Shown: positions 36,609-45,349 of the stretch, piece by piece | How the letters are laid out: every line of letters begins with the position of its first letter | How positions within the stretch are numbered: the first letter of the stretch is position 1 | Assembly (NCBI RefSeq): GCF_049800675.1 | Contig: NZ_JBLOOT010000006.1 | Location: forward strand, 213,408-277,407 | Length of the DNA: 64,000 bases | Source: Cauispirillum nitrogeniifigens | Lineage (GTDB): Bacteria > Pseudomonadota > Alphaproteobacteria > Rhodospirillales > Rhodospirillaceae | Direction: 5' to 3' | Translations under genes and position numbers: made by a program | The notes under the pieces: generated by a model | Told to the model about the DNA's origin: nothing | Seen by the model: the letters and a program-made list of their open reading frames with translations, nothing else | The model's database searches: none

Positions 36609-37118
36609 GTGACGCCCCGGCACAAGAGGATGGTCTTCGGCATTGCGCTGCCGCTGGTGGTCGTGGCGGTGGTGGGGCTGCTGGGCGTCGGCTACATGGT
36701 CAGGCCGGGCGACGACCCTGCCCAGGGTCTGGCCGATCCCACCGACGCGGCGCAGGTGGCGGCGGGCAAGGAGGTCTATGCCCGGCACTGTGCCTCCTGC
36801 CACGGTGCCGACCTCGCCGGGGAGACGGCCGATTGGCGCACCCGCAAGGCCAGCGGCTCCCTGCCGGCGCCGCCGCACGATGCCAGCGGCCACACCTGGC
36901 ACCACCCCGACCAGCAGCTTTTTGCCATCACCAAGCGCGGTATCGCCCCGTTCGCGCCGGAAGGCTACGTCAGCGACATGCCGGCCTTCGGCGGCGTGCT
37001 GAGCGACGCGGAGATCTGGGCCGTCCTGGCCTACATCAAGAGCACCTGGCCGCCCGACGCCCTGCGCTCCCAGCAGGCCCGCACTGAACAGGCGACCAAG
37101 GCGGGGCAGGGCGGCTGA
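36609..37118 (+). CDS. Membrane-anchored class I c-type cytochrome
   Basis: A GTG start 3 bases after the ABC1 kinase stop gives 169 residues. Residues 9-31 form an uncleaved membrane anchor or signal. One haem c site, C61-A-S-C64-H65, follows, with Met124 in SDMPAFGG as the likely sixth ligand, in the usual class I order. The DAEIWAVLAYIKSTW helix is the C-terminal packing helix. It should face the periplasm and move electrons in the respiratory chain. The tight spacing with pepF and the ABC1 kinase implies one transcript. Confidence 0.88.
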   Translation: MTPRHKRMVFGIALPLVVVAVVGLLGVGYMVRPGDDPAQGLADPTDAAQVAAGKEVYARHCASCHGADLAGETADWRTRKASGSLPAPPHDASGHTWHHPDQQLFAITKRGIAPFAPEGYVSDMPAFGGVLSDAEIWAVLAYIKSTWPPDALRSQQARTEQATKAGQGG

Positions 37119-37214
37119 CGTCCCTTCGCGTCTCCGGCCGGCGCCGGGGATGGCATGATCCGAACGGGCGCGCCGGTTGTTACCCTCTCAGGCGATGACC
37201 CGAGGGAGGAGCGA

Positions 37215-37763
37215 ATGGCGTGGAAATGGATGGCTGCCGCCGGCATCGTGGCGGCGGGGCTGGCGACGGCGGCGGTGGTGGTCACGCAAGCGCCGGCCGC
37301 CCGCCAGGACGCGCCCGTGCCCGGTGAGATCGCCGAGGCCCCCCTGGACGCCGAACAGGTCGTCGCCGCGCGCCAGGAAACCATGCGGCGGATGGAGGCC
37401 GTCTGGCTTCTGCTCAGCGACATGATCCAGCGTGATGACGAGATCGACCGCGCCGCCGCCGCCGAGGGGGCGGGCATTCTCGCCGCCCTGTTCGACGAGG
37501 TGGGCCGGCAGTACCCGGAAGGCTCCTTCGTCCCGCCGTCCGAGGCGCTGCCGGATGTGCGCAAGGACTGGTCGGCCTTCCTCGCCCTGACGGCCGAGGC
37601 CGAGGACCGCGCCCGCGACCTCGCCGAGGCGCTGGAGAACGGCAGCATCGAGGAAGCCCGCGACCTCCTGGCCGCCGTGGAGAAGGACTGCTCCTCCTGC
37701 CACCTGCGCTTCTCGCCGGGCATCCGCACGGACCTGCGCCCGTGGCCGGAGAACCGCCCCTGA
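37215..37763 (+). CDS. Cytochrome c'-like (class II) exported protein
   Basis: The 182-residue product has a signal or anchor (residues 3-26), an all-helical body (about 40-165) and a C-terminal haem site DCSSCHLRF near residue 160, the placement typical of class II cytochromes c'. Such proteins bind NO or CO or carry electrons in the periplasm. The ATG at 37215 has GGGAGGAG just upstream, so the 20 in-frame residues before it are not used. It lies 96 bases after the class I cytochrome and may share the transcript. Confidence 0.8.
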   Translation: MAWKWMAAAGIVAAGLATAAVVVTQAPAARQDAPVPGEIAEAPLDAEQVVAARQETMRRMEAVWLLLSDMIQRDDEIDRAAAAEGAGILAALFDEVGRQYPEGSFVPPSEALPDVRKDWSAFLALTAEAEDRARDLAEALENGSIEEARDLLAAVEKDCSSCHLRFSPGIRTDLRPWPENRP

Positions 37764-37900
37764 AGCGGGCTAATACCGGCCGGCGGATGAAGAAATCTGC
37801 GAAGCGCCGCTCGCCGGCCGGCAAGCCCGCGCGGCGCATGAGCGTCACCGCCTCGGCATGAAACGGCCCGGAGGGTCGTTTCATAAGCCGGGCGGTATAA

Positions 37901-37958
37901 GTCTTTGAAACAACGCATCGTCTACGCGGAAAACCGGGTCCACTTTTCCGCACGATGC
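37901..37958. repeat. Dispersed palindromic repeat, copy B
   Basis: This block matches the one at 441-498 almost base for base (the GCATCG(T/C)(T/C)TACGCGG core differs at one position). It again lies directly beyond the stop codon of a minus-strand gene, here the TPR protein (1 base away). Together with the hairpin core the placement suggests a terminator-like or 3'-end role. Confidence 0.75.
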
Positions 37959-37959
37959 T

Positions 37960-39036
37960 TTATCCCCGCGCCGCCTCCACGGTGTCGGGGGCGCGCAGCG
38001 GGCGCAGGTGCATCAGCAACGCCTCGACCGTCTGGGCCAGGGCGTCCTCGTGGTGGGTGCGGTAGAGGTCGTGGGCGCGGCGGGCCAGCACGCGGGCGGT
38101 GGTGACGTCGCGCTGCTGGAGGGACGCCAGGGCCGTCAGGTACAGCGCATGGGCACGGCCGATGGGCTGGTCGAGGATCTCGTACAGGCGGGTGGCCTCC
38201 ACGGCATGGCGCAGGGCGTCGTCGGGGTCGGCCTGGTCGGCGGCCAGTCGGGCGAGGTCGAGGTGGAGCTGCGCCGTTCCTGCGGTGTCGCCCAGGCTGT
38301 CCAGCAGGGGCAGGGCCTTGCGGTAACACTCGGTCGCCAGGCCCGGCTCTGACTGGCCGCGCGCCAGATCGCCGAGGCTTTGCAAAGTGCGGGCGCGGCC
38401 CAGGGTGTCGCGCCGCGTCTCGTAGAGGCGCAGGGCGTTCTCCAGCTCGAAGCGGGCGACGTGGACCTTGCCCAGCCGCGTGTCGATGTCGCCCAGGGTG
38501 CGCAGTACGGCGGCCTGGGCGGCCTCGTCGCCGGTGATGCTCAGCAGGTCCAGGGCGGCGTCGTAGTGGTCGCGGGCGCCCTGGAGGTTGTCCTGGCGCA
38601 CCTCCAGGCGGCCGAGCAGCCGCAGGGCGGCGGCTTCGTTGGCCGGGTCGTCCAGCAGGGAGAAGGCAAGGCGCGCGGCGTCGGCGGCCTCGCGCGCCGT
38701 CTCCAGATGCCCGAGACGCAGGGCGCAGCGCGCCGACATCAGGCAGGCGCGGGCGGCGCCGGGCCGGTCGCCGGCCCGGCTGAACAGGCCGACCGCCTGG
38801 GCGAAGGCGGTGGCGGCGGTGTCTCCCTCGCCCCGCTGTTCCAGGGCGATGGCGTCGGCGAGGGCGGCGTGGGCGGCGCCATGCAGCGCCGCCTTGCCGC
38901 GCGGCGGGGTGCCGGCGGGGAAGGACCGCCGATACTTGACCAGCGCAAGCGGGCCGCGCCGCTTCCACGCCTCGCTCAGCCGGGCCCGCAGGCCGACGAT
39001 GGGGGAACCGGACAGAACACCGCTTTCGTTCAGCAT
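37960..39036 (-). CDS. TPR-repeat protein
   Basis: The 358-residue product is a chain of tetratricopeptide-like helical pairs from about residue 50 to 345, e.g. AAHAALADAIALEQRGEGDT, GAARACLMSARCALRLGHLE, AAVLRTLGDIDTRLGKVHVA, RARTLQSLGDLARGQSEPGL and AHALYLTALASLQQRDVTTA. The regular 40-residue spacing resembles MalT/Rapsyn-type TPRs. No signal, membrane or enzymatic domain is seen, so it is likely a cytoplasmic scaffold. The start at 39036 has AAAGGGG upstream; further in-frame residues are unconserved. The stop abuts repeat copy B. Partners are unknown. Confidence 0.75.
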   Translation of the reverse strand: MLNESGVLSGSPIVGLRARLSEAWKRRGPLALVKYRRSFPAGTPPRGKAALHGAAHAALADAIALEQRGEGDTAATAFAQAVGLFSRAGDRPGAARACLMSARCALRLGHLETAREAADAARLAFSLLDDPANEAAALRLLGRLEVRQDNLQGARDHYDAALDLLSITGDEAAQAAVLRTLGDIDTRLGKVHVARFELENALRLYETRRDTLGRARTLQSLGDLARGQSEPGLATECYRKALPLLDSLGDTAGTAQLHLDLARLAADQADPDDALRHAVEATRLYEILDQPIGRAHALYLTALASLQQRDVTTARVLARRAHDLYRTHHEDALAQTVEALLMHLRPLRAPDTVEAARG

Positions 39037-39157
39037 CGTTTCGCGCCCCTTTGGTTGTTTCTTCCTCGCCGGTGGTATGGAAACAACCGATGGGGCGCGA
39101 GGGCGGTTCCCTTTGCAGGGTGGATTCGGCGGACTTAACCCTTTGGAGGAGTCGGGC

Positions 39158-40453
39158 TTAGTCCCAGTAGCGCATCGCTCCGCCATAGAGCGCGGCGAGG
39201 TCGTCGCGCGTCACCGCCTTGGGCGCCATGACCAGCAGGCGCTGCTGCTTCCAGGCACCGTCGACCAGGGCCGGGATGTCGCCGGTGCCGTAGCCCAGGG
39301 CCTCCAGGCCGTTGGGGATGCCGGTGGCGCGCATCATCTCCTCCAGGCGGCCGGCCAGCACCTCTCCGGCCTCGTCCACGCCGCCGCCGGGGGCGCCCAG
39401 GGCGCGGGCGGCGATCAGGTGGCGCTCCGGCGCGGTGTCGGCGGTGAAGCGGAAGGCGGCCGGGGCGTTGATGACCACCGACAGGCCGTGCGGCACCATG
39501 CCCTGGTTGGTCTGCTCCCGTGCCTGGTCGTAGCCATCGGCGACGTAGCGGTGGTTCAGCCCGGCCACCGAGTAGGACATGGCGTGCGGGATGTGCACCC
39601 CGGCGTTGCCGAAGGCCAGCCCGGCGAGGGTGGCGGCGAAGGTCAGGTTGTCGCGTGCCTCGGTGTCGGCGGGGTCGCTGACGGCGCGCACCAGATACCG
39701 CCCGCCCAGTTCGATGGCCCGCAGGGCACCGCCGTCGCTCCACGGGTTGGCGCCCTGGTACGGCGGGCGGGCCAACGGGTCGGCCGGCGCTTCCCGGCTG
39801 GTGAACAGGCGGGCGGTGTAGCTTTCGATGGCATGGGTCAGGACATCGAAGCCGGTGCAGGCGACCACCCCGGCCGGCAGGCTGTAGGTCGTCGTCGGGT
39901 CGACGATGGCCTTGGTCGGGCGCAGGAACTTCGACGAGATGCCGGTCTTCACCTGGCTTTCCACGAAGTCGAAGATGGCCACCGCCGTCGTCTCGCTCCC
40001 GGTGCCGGCGGTGGTCGGGCAGGCGAGGTGCGGCTTCAGCGGCCCCGGAACCGGCTTGGCGCGGCCCAGCGGCGCGTTGACGTAGTCCAGGAAGTCGGCG
40101 GGGTACGTGCTGTACAGGTTGGCCGCCTTGGCGGTGTCGATCACCGAGCCGCCGCCGATGGACACGAAGCCGTCAACCTTGGCCTCGACGGCGAAGGCGG
40201 CGGCCTCGCGGAAGGAGGTGTCGGTCGGCTCGATGCGCACGCGGTCGAAGATCACCACCTCCAGCCCGGCGGCCTTCAGCGCCTCGGTCGCCGTGGCGAC
40301 GGGGGGCAAGGCGGCCAGGGTGGGGTCGGTCACCAGCAGGACGCGCCGCATGCCCGCCGCCGTGGCGTCGGCACCCAGCTCGCGCAGGGCGCCGGCGCCG
40401 TATTTCAGGGCAACGGGGTCGACGGTGAAGATCGTCTCCGGGGAGCCGGCCAT
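39158..40453 (-). CDS. Iron-containing alcohol dehydrogenase, hydroxyacid-oxoacid transhydrogenase type
   Basis: The 431-residue enzyme is an Fe-ADH. It has the NAD-binding GGGSVIDTAKAANL, the HLACPTTAGTGSETTAVAIF segment, and metal ligands in FDVLTHAIESY and HIPHAMSYSVAGLNH. The distinctive SYTARLFTSREAPADPLARP and YQGANPWSD stretches mark the ADHFE1/HOT branch, which oxidises 4-hydroxybutyrate while reducing 2-oxoglutarate. A strong AGGAGGA lies before the ATG. It could also act as a simple dehydrogenase on another hydroxyacid. It precedes the DUF3108 gene's strand-mate with about 65 bases between them; no functional link is evident. Confidence 0.87.
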   Translation of the reverse strand: MAGSPETIFTVDPVALKYGAGALRELGADATAAGMRRVLLVTDPTLAALPPVATATEALKAAGLEVVIFDRVRIEPTDTSFREAAAFAVEAKVDGFVSIGGGSVIDTAKAANLYSTYPADFLDYVNAPLGRAKPVPGPLKPHLACPTTAGTGSETTAVAIFDFVESQVKTGISSKFLRPTKAIVDPTTTYSLPAGVVACTGFDVLTHAIESYTARLFTSREAPADPLARPPYQGANPWSDGGALRAIELGGRYLVRAVSDPADTEARDNLTFAATLAGLAFGNAGVHIPHAMSYSVAGLNHRYVADGYDQAREQTNQGMVPHGLSVVINAPAAFRFTADTAPERHLIAARALGAPGGGVDEAGEVLAGRLEEMMRATGIPNGLEALGYGTGDIPALVDGAWKQQRLLVMAPKAVTRDDLAALYGGAMRYWD

Positions 40454-40519
40454 GGCGCATTCCTCCTGTTCGTTTTGCTTTGTCCGAACAGTGTCCAGGC
40501 GCCAGCGGTCCTTGTCCAG

Positions 40520-41326
40520 TCAGCGCAGGGTGAGGACGGCGGTGCCGACGGGGCTTTCCACCTGGATGCGCACCGGCACCGCCGTGGCGTCGGCGGAGAA
40601 CAGCACCCCCAGATGACTGCGCGCCCACCCCCGCGCCTGGCTCGGCTTGAAGCCCGCCACGGGGGTGATGTCGGCCCGCACCGGCACCACCCGGCGCTCG
40701 CTGTCCGCGACCCTGGTGAGGCGCGGCGGCTCGATGGAGGCGACGAGGTCCAGGCGCCGCTTGCCGTCGTAGACGGGCACCGAAACCATGCCCTGGCGGC
40801 CGTTCTGGACATGCCGGCGCAGGGCCAGCAGGGCGGCCAGCGGATCGACGGTGCCGCGCCGCAGGTCCGGCGCCACGCCGTCCTGCGGCTGGCCGTCCTC
40901 GAACCCCTGGGCGAGGCCGGTCGCATCGTATTCGATGATCACCGCGCCGCTGTCGTCGGACTGGGTGAAGCGGCGCGTCGATGACTGCGGCCGCAGGCCG
41001 GCATCCGCCGTCAGCTCACCGCGACTGTGCAGCACGCCCACCCACTCGAACGCCCACCCCAGCAGGCCACGGGTGGCAATGTCCAGGTCGCCCTGGTAGG
41101 CTTCATCGTCGCCGCGCAGGGTCAGGGTCACGTCGGCCACATGCAGGCCGCCCCAGGCACCCCGGTAGCGCAGCGGCCCCGCCTCCACGGGCGGGGGGTC
41201 CAGGGCGGCTGTCTCGGTGGGGGAGGTGGCGGTGGCGATTCCCGGTGCGGGCAGGGCGATGGCTGCCAGTATTACGCAAGCCAACGCCAGCAACCGGCCA
41301 CTCGACGGGTAAAGCCATCGTGCCAT
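40520..41326 (-). CDS. DUF3108-family exported protein
   Basis: The 268-residue product has a cleavable signal peptide (residues 1-31, ends in PAPGIATA). The mature part opens PLRYRGAWGGLHVADVTLTL and continues with beta-rich ASIEPPRLTRV-like strands typical of DUF3108. The family is periplasmic, of unknown function. The last part ends PVRIQVESPVGTAVLTLR. GGAGGGTGA lies directly before the ATG at 41326. It is upstream of the HOT dehydrogenase on the same strand. Confidence 0.8.
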   Translation of the reverse strand: MARWLYPSSGRLLALACVILAAIALPAPGIATATSPTETAALDPPPVEAGPLRYRGAWGGLHVADVTLTLRGDDEAYQGDLDIATRGLLGWAFEWVGVLHSRGELTADAGLRPQSSTRRFTQSDDSGAVIIEYDATGLAQGFEDGQPQDGVAPDLRRGTVDPLAALLALRRHVQNGRQGMVSVPVYDGKRRLDLVASIEPPRLTRVADSERRVVPVRADITPVAGFKPSQARGWARSHLGVLFSADATAVPVRIQVESPVGTAVLTLR

Positions 41327-41529
41327 TCACCCTCCAAAACCCGGTAATTCGGGTAGGTCGGGTGGGTCAGAACCCCGCCCTTTCCTACCCCATGGTAATA
41401 TCGGCGCCATATTTGGTGTGCCGGTGGCGCAGATTCCAGGCCTCTCCCACTTGGCAAATGAGGCCGGAACAGGCATGTTGGCTGCCATATTGTTGCAACG
41501 CAGAACTAAATCGATAAGGGGTACGCCCA

Positions 41530-42681
41530 ATGAAGATCGCCATACCGAAGGAGCGGCGCGCCGGAGAAGCGCGAGTCGCCGCTTCGCCGGACACGGTGAA
41601 GAAGCTCGTCGGCCAGGGCCTCCAGGTCGTCGTTGAGCAGGGGGCTGGGCTGGCCGCCGGCGTGACCGACGCGGACTTCACCGCCGCCGGCGCGACCATC
41701 GGTGCCGACGCCGCCGCCACCTTGTCCGACGCCGACGTGGTCCTGAAGGTGCAGCGCCCGATGACCGCCGACGAGGGGACTGATGAAGTCGCCCTGCTGA
41801 AGGAAGGCGCGGTGCTGATGTGCCAGTTGATGGCCCTGACCGAGCGCAAGCTGGTCGATGCCCTGGCCGCGCGCAAGGTCACCGCCTTCGCCATGGAACT
41901 GATGCCGCGCATCACCCGCGCCCAGTCCATGGACATCCTGTCGTCGCAGAACAACCTGGCCGGCTACAAGGCCGTCATCGATGCCGCCGCCGAGTTCGGC
42001 CGCGCCTTCCCGATGATGATGACCGCCGCCGGCACCGTGGCTCCCGCCCGCGTGCTGATCTACGGCGCCGGCGTGGCCGGCCTCCAGGCCGTGGCGACGG
42101 CCAAGCGCCTGGGCGCGGTGGTGTTCGCCACCGACGTGCGCCCGGCGACCAAGGAGCAGGTCGCCTCGCTGGGCGGCAAGTTCGTGGTCGTCGACGAGGA
42201 CATGGAGAAGGAGGCCGAAACCGCCGGCGGCTACGCCAAGGAAATGCCTCCTGAATACTTCGTCAAGCAGAAGCAGGTCCTGGGCGAGCACCTCAAGAAG
42301 GCCGACGTGGTCATCACCACGGCGCTCATCCCCGGCCGTCCGGCGCCCAAGCTGATCACCGCCGAACAGGTGGCGACCATGAAGCACGGCTCGGTCATCA
42401 TCGACCTGGCGGCCGAAACCGGCGGCAACTGCGAGCTGACCGAGGCCGGCACGGTCGTGGAGAAGCACGGCGTCAAGATCGTCGGCTACACCAACACTCC
42501 GGCCCGCCTCGCCGGCGACGCCTCCACGCTGTTCGCCAAGAACCTGCTGAACTTCCTCCAGCTCATGGTCGACAAGGAGACCAAGGGCCTGAAGATCGAC
42601 TGGGAAGACGACCTCGTGAAGGGCACCCTGGTGACCCGCGACGGCGCCGTCGTCCACCCCCAGCTCGCCACCGCCGGCTAA
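41530..42681 (+). CDS. pntAA: NAD(P) transhydrogenase subunit alpha 1 (domain I)
   Basis: The 383-residue soluble subunit binds NAD(H) and hands hydride to domain III in PntB. It starts MKIAIPKERRAGEARVAASP, with the AlaDH/PNT N-terminal fold, and has a Rossmann motif VLIYGAGVAGLQAVATAKRLGA and ALIPGRPAPKLI and the FATDVRPATKEQVASLGGKF loop. It lacks the membrane helices that follow in E. coli PntA. The separate genes pntAA, pntAB and pntB reproduce the R. rubrum arrangement. GGGG lies upstream of the ATG. The enzyme as a whole couples proton flow to NADPH formation. Confidence 0.96.
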   Translation: MKIAIPKERRAGEARVAASPDTVKKLVGQGLQVVVEQGAGLAAGVTDADFTAAGATIGADAAATLSDADVVLKVQRPMTADEGTDEVALLKEGAVLMCQLMALTERKLVDALAARKVTAFAMELMPRITRAQSMDILSSQNNLAGYKAVIDAAAEFGRAFPMMMTAAGTVAPARVLIYGAGVAGLQAVATAKRLGAVVFATDVRPATKEQVASLGGKFVVVDEDMEKEAETAGGYAKEMPPEYFVKQKQVLGEHLKKADVVITTALIPGRPAPKLITAEQVATMKHGSVIIDLAAETGGNCELTEAGTVVEKHGVKIVGYTNTPARLAGDASTLFAKNLLNFLQLMVDKETKGLKIDWEDDLVKGTLVTRDGAVVHPQLATAG

Positions 42682-42697
42682 CGGAAAGGAGATCACG

Positions 42698-43111
42698 ATG
42701 GACACCCATTCCGTGACCGAGGCCGCCAAGGCCGTGGCCGAAAAGGCCGCCGAACTGGCCGCCAACGCCCAGATCCTGGCCACCCAGGCCGCCGGCATGG
42801 CTTCCGAGACGGCGCCCGCCGCCGGGGGGAACGAGTTCTGGTTCCTGCTGACCGTGTTCGTGCTGGCCGTGTTCCTTGGCTTCTACGTGGTGTGGAGCGT
42901 GACGCCCGCGCTGCATTCGCCGCTGATGGGCGTGACCAACGCCATTTCGTCGGTGATCATCGTCGGTGCGCTGATTGCCGCCGGTCCCGCTGAGTTTTCT
43001 GGCTCGCAGGTGCTCGGCTTCTTCGCCGTGATGCTGGCGTCGGTGAACATCTTCGGCGGCTTCATCGTCACGCAGCGCATGCTTCAGATGTTCAAGAAGA
43101 AGCAGAAGTAA
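42698..43111 (+). CDS. pntAB: NAD(P) transhydrogenase subunit alpha 2 (membrane domain II part)
   Basis: The 137-residue membrane subunit has an N-terminal hydrophilic segment and about four membrane helices (from residue 45: FWFLLTVFVLAVFLGFYVVWSV, then TNAISSVIIVGALIAAG, then VLGFFAVMLASVNIFGGFIV). TQRMLQMFKKKQK is the usual C-terminal end. It completes the proton channel together with PntB. It starts 16 bases after pntAA and ends 16 before pntB. The extra N-terminal Ala/Lys-rich stretch (residues 5-35) is longer than in many homologues. Confidence 0.93.
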   Translation: MDTHSVTEAAKAVAEKAAELAANAQILATQAAGMASETAPAAGGNEFWFLLTVFVLAVFLGFYVVWSVTPALHSPLMGVTNAISSVIIVGALIAAGPAEFSGSQVLGFFAVMLASVNIFGGFIVTQRMLQMFKKKQK

Positions 43112-43127
43112 GGGGAGCCCGCACACC

Positions 43128-44522
43128 ATGACCGCGACCGGATTCACGATGGCGGCGTATATCGTCGCCGCCGTCTGCTTCATCCTCGCGCTGCGCGGCC
43201 TCTCCCATCCGGAGACGTCGCGGCGCGGTAACATCCTCGGCATGGTCGGCATGGCCATCGCCATCGTCACCACGCTGGTGGCCCCGGTGGTCCAGTCCTA
43301 TGTCTGGATCGTCCTGGCCATCGTCATCGGCGGCGCCGCCGGCACCGTGATCGCCCTGAAGGTGGTCATGACCGCGCTGCCGCAGCTCGTCGCCGCCTTC
43401 CACTCGCTGGTCGGCATGGCCGCCGTGCTGGTCGCCACCGCCGCCCTGCTGGCGCCGGAAAGCTACGGCATCGGCGCCGTCGGCAGCATCAACGCCGGTT
43501 CGTTGGTGGAGATGAGCCTGGGCACCGCCATCGGCGCCATCACCTTCTCGGGCTCGGTCATCGCCTTCGGCAAGCTTCAGGGCCTGATCAGCGGCAAGCC
43601 GCTGACCTTCCCGATGCAGCACCCGATCAACCTCGGCCTCGGCATCGTGATGCTGGTGCTGATCGTGTGGTTCGCCGCCACCGAAAGCTATGTCGCCTTC
43701 TTCCTGCTGATGGCGCTGGCCTTCGTGCTGGGCTTCACCCTGATCCTGCCGATCGGTGGTGCGGACATGCCGGTGGTCATCTCCATGCTCAACTCGTATT
43801 CGGGCTGGGCGGCCGCGGGCATCGGCTTCACCCTGGGCAACACCCTGCTGATCGTCGCCGGCGCGCTGGTCGGCTCCTCGGGCGCCATCCTGTCCTACAT
43901 CATGTGCAAGGGCATGAACCGCTCGTTCATCTCGGTGATCGCCGGCGGCTTCGGTGCCGACAGCTCGGCCGCCGCGGCCGGTGGTCCGGGCGGTGGCGGC
44001 AACGTCAAGTCCGGCTCGGCCGATGACGCCGCCTTCATCATGAAGAACGCGTCCAAGGTCATCATCGTGCCGGGCTACGGCATGGCCGTTGCCCAGGCCC
44101 AGCATGCCGTGCGTGAAATGGCCGACCTGCTGAAGGCCGAGGGCGTGGAGGTGAAGTACGCCATCCATCCCGTCGCCGGCCGCATGCCGGGCCACATGAA
44201 CGTGCTGCTGGCCGAGGCCAACGTGCCCTATGACGAGGTGTTCGAACTCGAAGACATCAACAACGAGTTCGCCACCGCCGACGTCGCCTACGTCATCGGC
44301 GCCAACGACGTGACCAACCCGGCGGCCAAGACCGACCCGCAGAGCCCGATCTACGGCATGCCGATCCTCGACGTCGAGAAGGCCAAGACCGTGCTGTTCA
44401 TCAAGCGCTCCATGGCGTCCGGCTACGCCGGCGTGGAGAACGAACTGTTCTTCCGCGACAACACCATGATGCTGTTCGGTGACGCCAAGAAGATGACCGA
44501 GGAGATCGTCCAGGGCCTGTAA
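43128..44522 (+). CDS. pntB: NAD(P) transhydrogenase subunit beta (domains II and III)
   Basis: The 464-residue protein has nine or so membrane helices (residues 3-265) and an NADP(H)-binding domain III (residues 285-464) with VIIVPGYGMAVAQAQHAV, IHPVAGRMPGHMNVLLAEA and YVIGANDVTNPAAKTDPQSP. The hinge between them is Gly/Ser-rich. VEVKYAIHP and the KRSMASGYAGVENELF stretch are family signatures. It is the last gene of the pnt operon and is followed 30 bases later by a strong terminator. Confidence 0.97.
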   Translation: MTATGFTMAAYIVAAVCFILALRGLSHPETSRRGNILGMVGMAIAIVTTLVAPVVQSYVWIVLAIVIGGAAGTVIALKVVMTALPQLVAAFHSLVGMAAVLVATAALLAPESYGIGAVGSINAGSLVEMSLGTAIGAITFSGSVIAFGKLQGLISGKPLTFPMQHPINLGLGIVMLVLIVWFAATESYVAFFLLMALAFVLGFTLILPIGGADMPVVISMLNSYSGWAAAGIGFTLGNTLLIVAGALVGSSGAILSYIMCKGMNRSFISVIAGGFGADSSAAAAGGPGGGGNVKSGSADDAAFIMKNASKVIIVPGYGMAVAQAQHAVREMADLLKAEGVEVKYAIHPVAGRMPGHMNVLLAEANVPYDEVFELEDINNEFATADVAYVIGANDVTNPAAKTDPQSPIYGMPILDVEKAKTVLFIKRSMASGYAGVENELFFRDNTMMLFGDAKKMTEEIVQGL

Positions 44523-44551
44523 AGGCTCCGGTCCTCCGGTCGGAAAGGAAG

Positions 44552-44581
44552 AGGGCGGGTCCTGCGGGGCCCGCCCTTTTT
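44552..44581 (+). terminator. Rho-independent terminator of the pnt operon
   Basis: An 8-bp GC stem (44552-44559 with 44570-44577) is followed by a five-T run. It lies about 30 bases beyond the pntB stop. Confidence 0.9.
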
Positions 44582-44589
44582 CGTCCTTT

Positions 44590-44626
44590 CTAGATCACGG
44601 ACCCAAGCGCGTGTTCGGGGCCGGCG
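44590..44626. repeat. Degenerate copy of the 399-438 palindrome
   Basis: CTAGATCACGG followed by ACCCAAGCGCGTGTTCGGG repeats the left arm, loop and first bases of the right arm of the palindrome at 399-438 with a one-base gap and one substitution. The right arm is then replaced by GC-rich unrelated sequence. It lies just past the pnt terminator. Confidence 0.6.
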
Positions 44627-44764
44627 CCGGCCCTGCGGCTCATTCCTCCGGCCCGTTCCTCCGGTTGTGCTTGCCCGGACGGGGAGGGCTGCCTATAGTT
44701 ATTACAGCGTCCGGGAGTTGATTTCCCGCCGATCCCCAGAAGCAACAACAACGGAGGGACCGCG

Positions 44765-44998
44765 GTGCCGAACAGCCCTTACATCACCCGCATTGATGCG
44801 CGCCGGGAAACCGACCGCTATGGAAACTGCAAGGAAAGCGTGATCATCCACGCGACGGTGGCGGTTGATCCGCGTGCCGCCGGCTATTGCCCCGTGGGCG
44901 CGCGCGAGGTGCTGGAGGAGGCGCGGCAGCACAAGGCCGCCGATCCCGACCGCGAGGTGCTCATCCAGATGGCGACGGATGCCGTGGCGGCGCAGTAG
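44765..44998 (+). CDS. Small hypothetical protein
   Basis: A GTG start preceded by GGAGGGA (about 6 bases) gives 77 residues. The N-terminal half (RIDARRETDRYGNCKESVI, then VAVDPRAAGYCPVGA) has two Cys and two Tyr; the C-terminal half is a single helix with AREVLEEARQHKAADPDREV. No domain is recognised, and no signal or membrane segment. The ribosome site and the codon use support a real gene. A long stem-loop at 45086-45118 lies downstream. Confidence 0.55.
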   Translation: MPNSPYITRIDARRETDRYGNCKESVIIHATVAVDPRAAGYCPVGAREVLEEARQHKAADPDREVLIQMATDAVAAQ

Positions 44999-45085
44999 GC
45001 GGCGGCATCGGCAGCAAACGCCCCTTTCGGGCCGGCGGCGGTGGCCGCAGGCACTGGCGCTGCGTCATGAGACGCAGACAGCCGT

Positions 45086-45118
45086 AAGCACGCCGTGACC
45101 AAGGTCGTCGGCGTGCTT
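45086..45118. terminator. Perfect 10-bp stem-loop, possible terminator or 3'-end structure
   Basis: Arms AAGCACGCCG (45086-45095) and its exact complement (45109-45118) enclose a 13-base loop. Neither side has a clear T run, so a rho-independent terminator is not certain. It lies between the small hypothetical gene and the rpsU stop, convergent. Confidence 0.4.
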
Positions 45119-45145
45119 TGGGCAACGGGCTGAAAGTGACGGGGG

Positions 45146-45349
45146 CTAGAAGCCCTCGCGCTCCAGGCGCTTCCGCTCCAGCTTGCGGGCGCGGCGCACG
45201 GCCTCGGCCTTTTCGCGAGCCTTCTTCTCGGAGGGCTTCTCAAAGCTGCGACGCAGCTTCATTTCGCGGAAGATACCTTCGCGCTGCATCTTCTTCTTCA
45301 GCGCCTTGAGGGCCTGGTCGACGTTATTGTCACGAACGAGAACCTGCAC
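45146..45349 (-). CDS. rpsU: 30S ribosomal protein S21
   Basis: The 67-residue basic protein MQVLVRDNNVDQALKALKKK is S21, needed for mRNA binding at initiation. The C-terminal tail is Arg/Lys/Glu-rich (EKAEAVRRARKLERKRLE). AAGGAG lies 9 bases upstream of the ATG. It is divergent from def and COQ9, a gene order that is the basis of the name 'RpsU-divergently transcribed protein' for the COQ9 family. Confidence 0.97.
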   Translation of the reverse strand: MQVLVRDNNVDQALKALKKKMQREGIFREMKLRRSFEKPSEKKAREKAEAVRRARKLERKRLEREGF

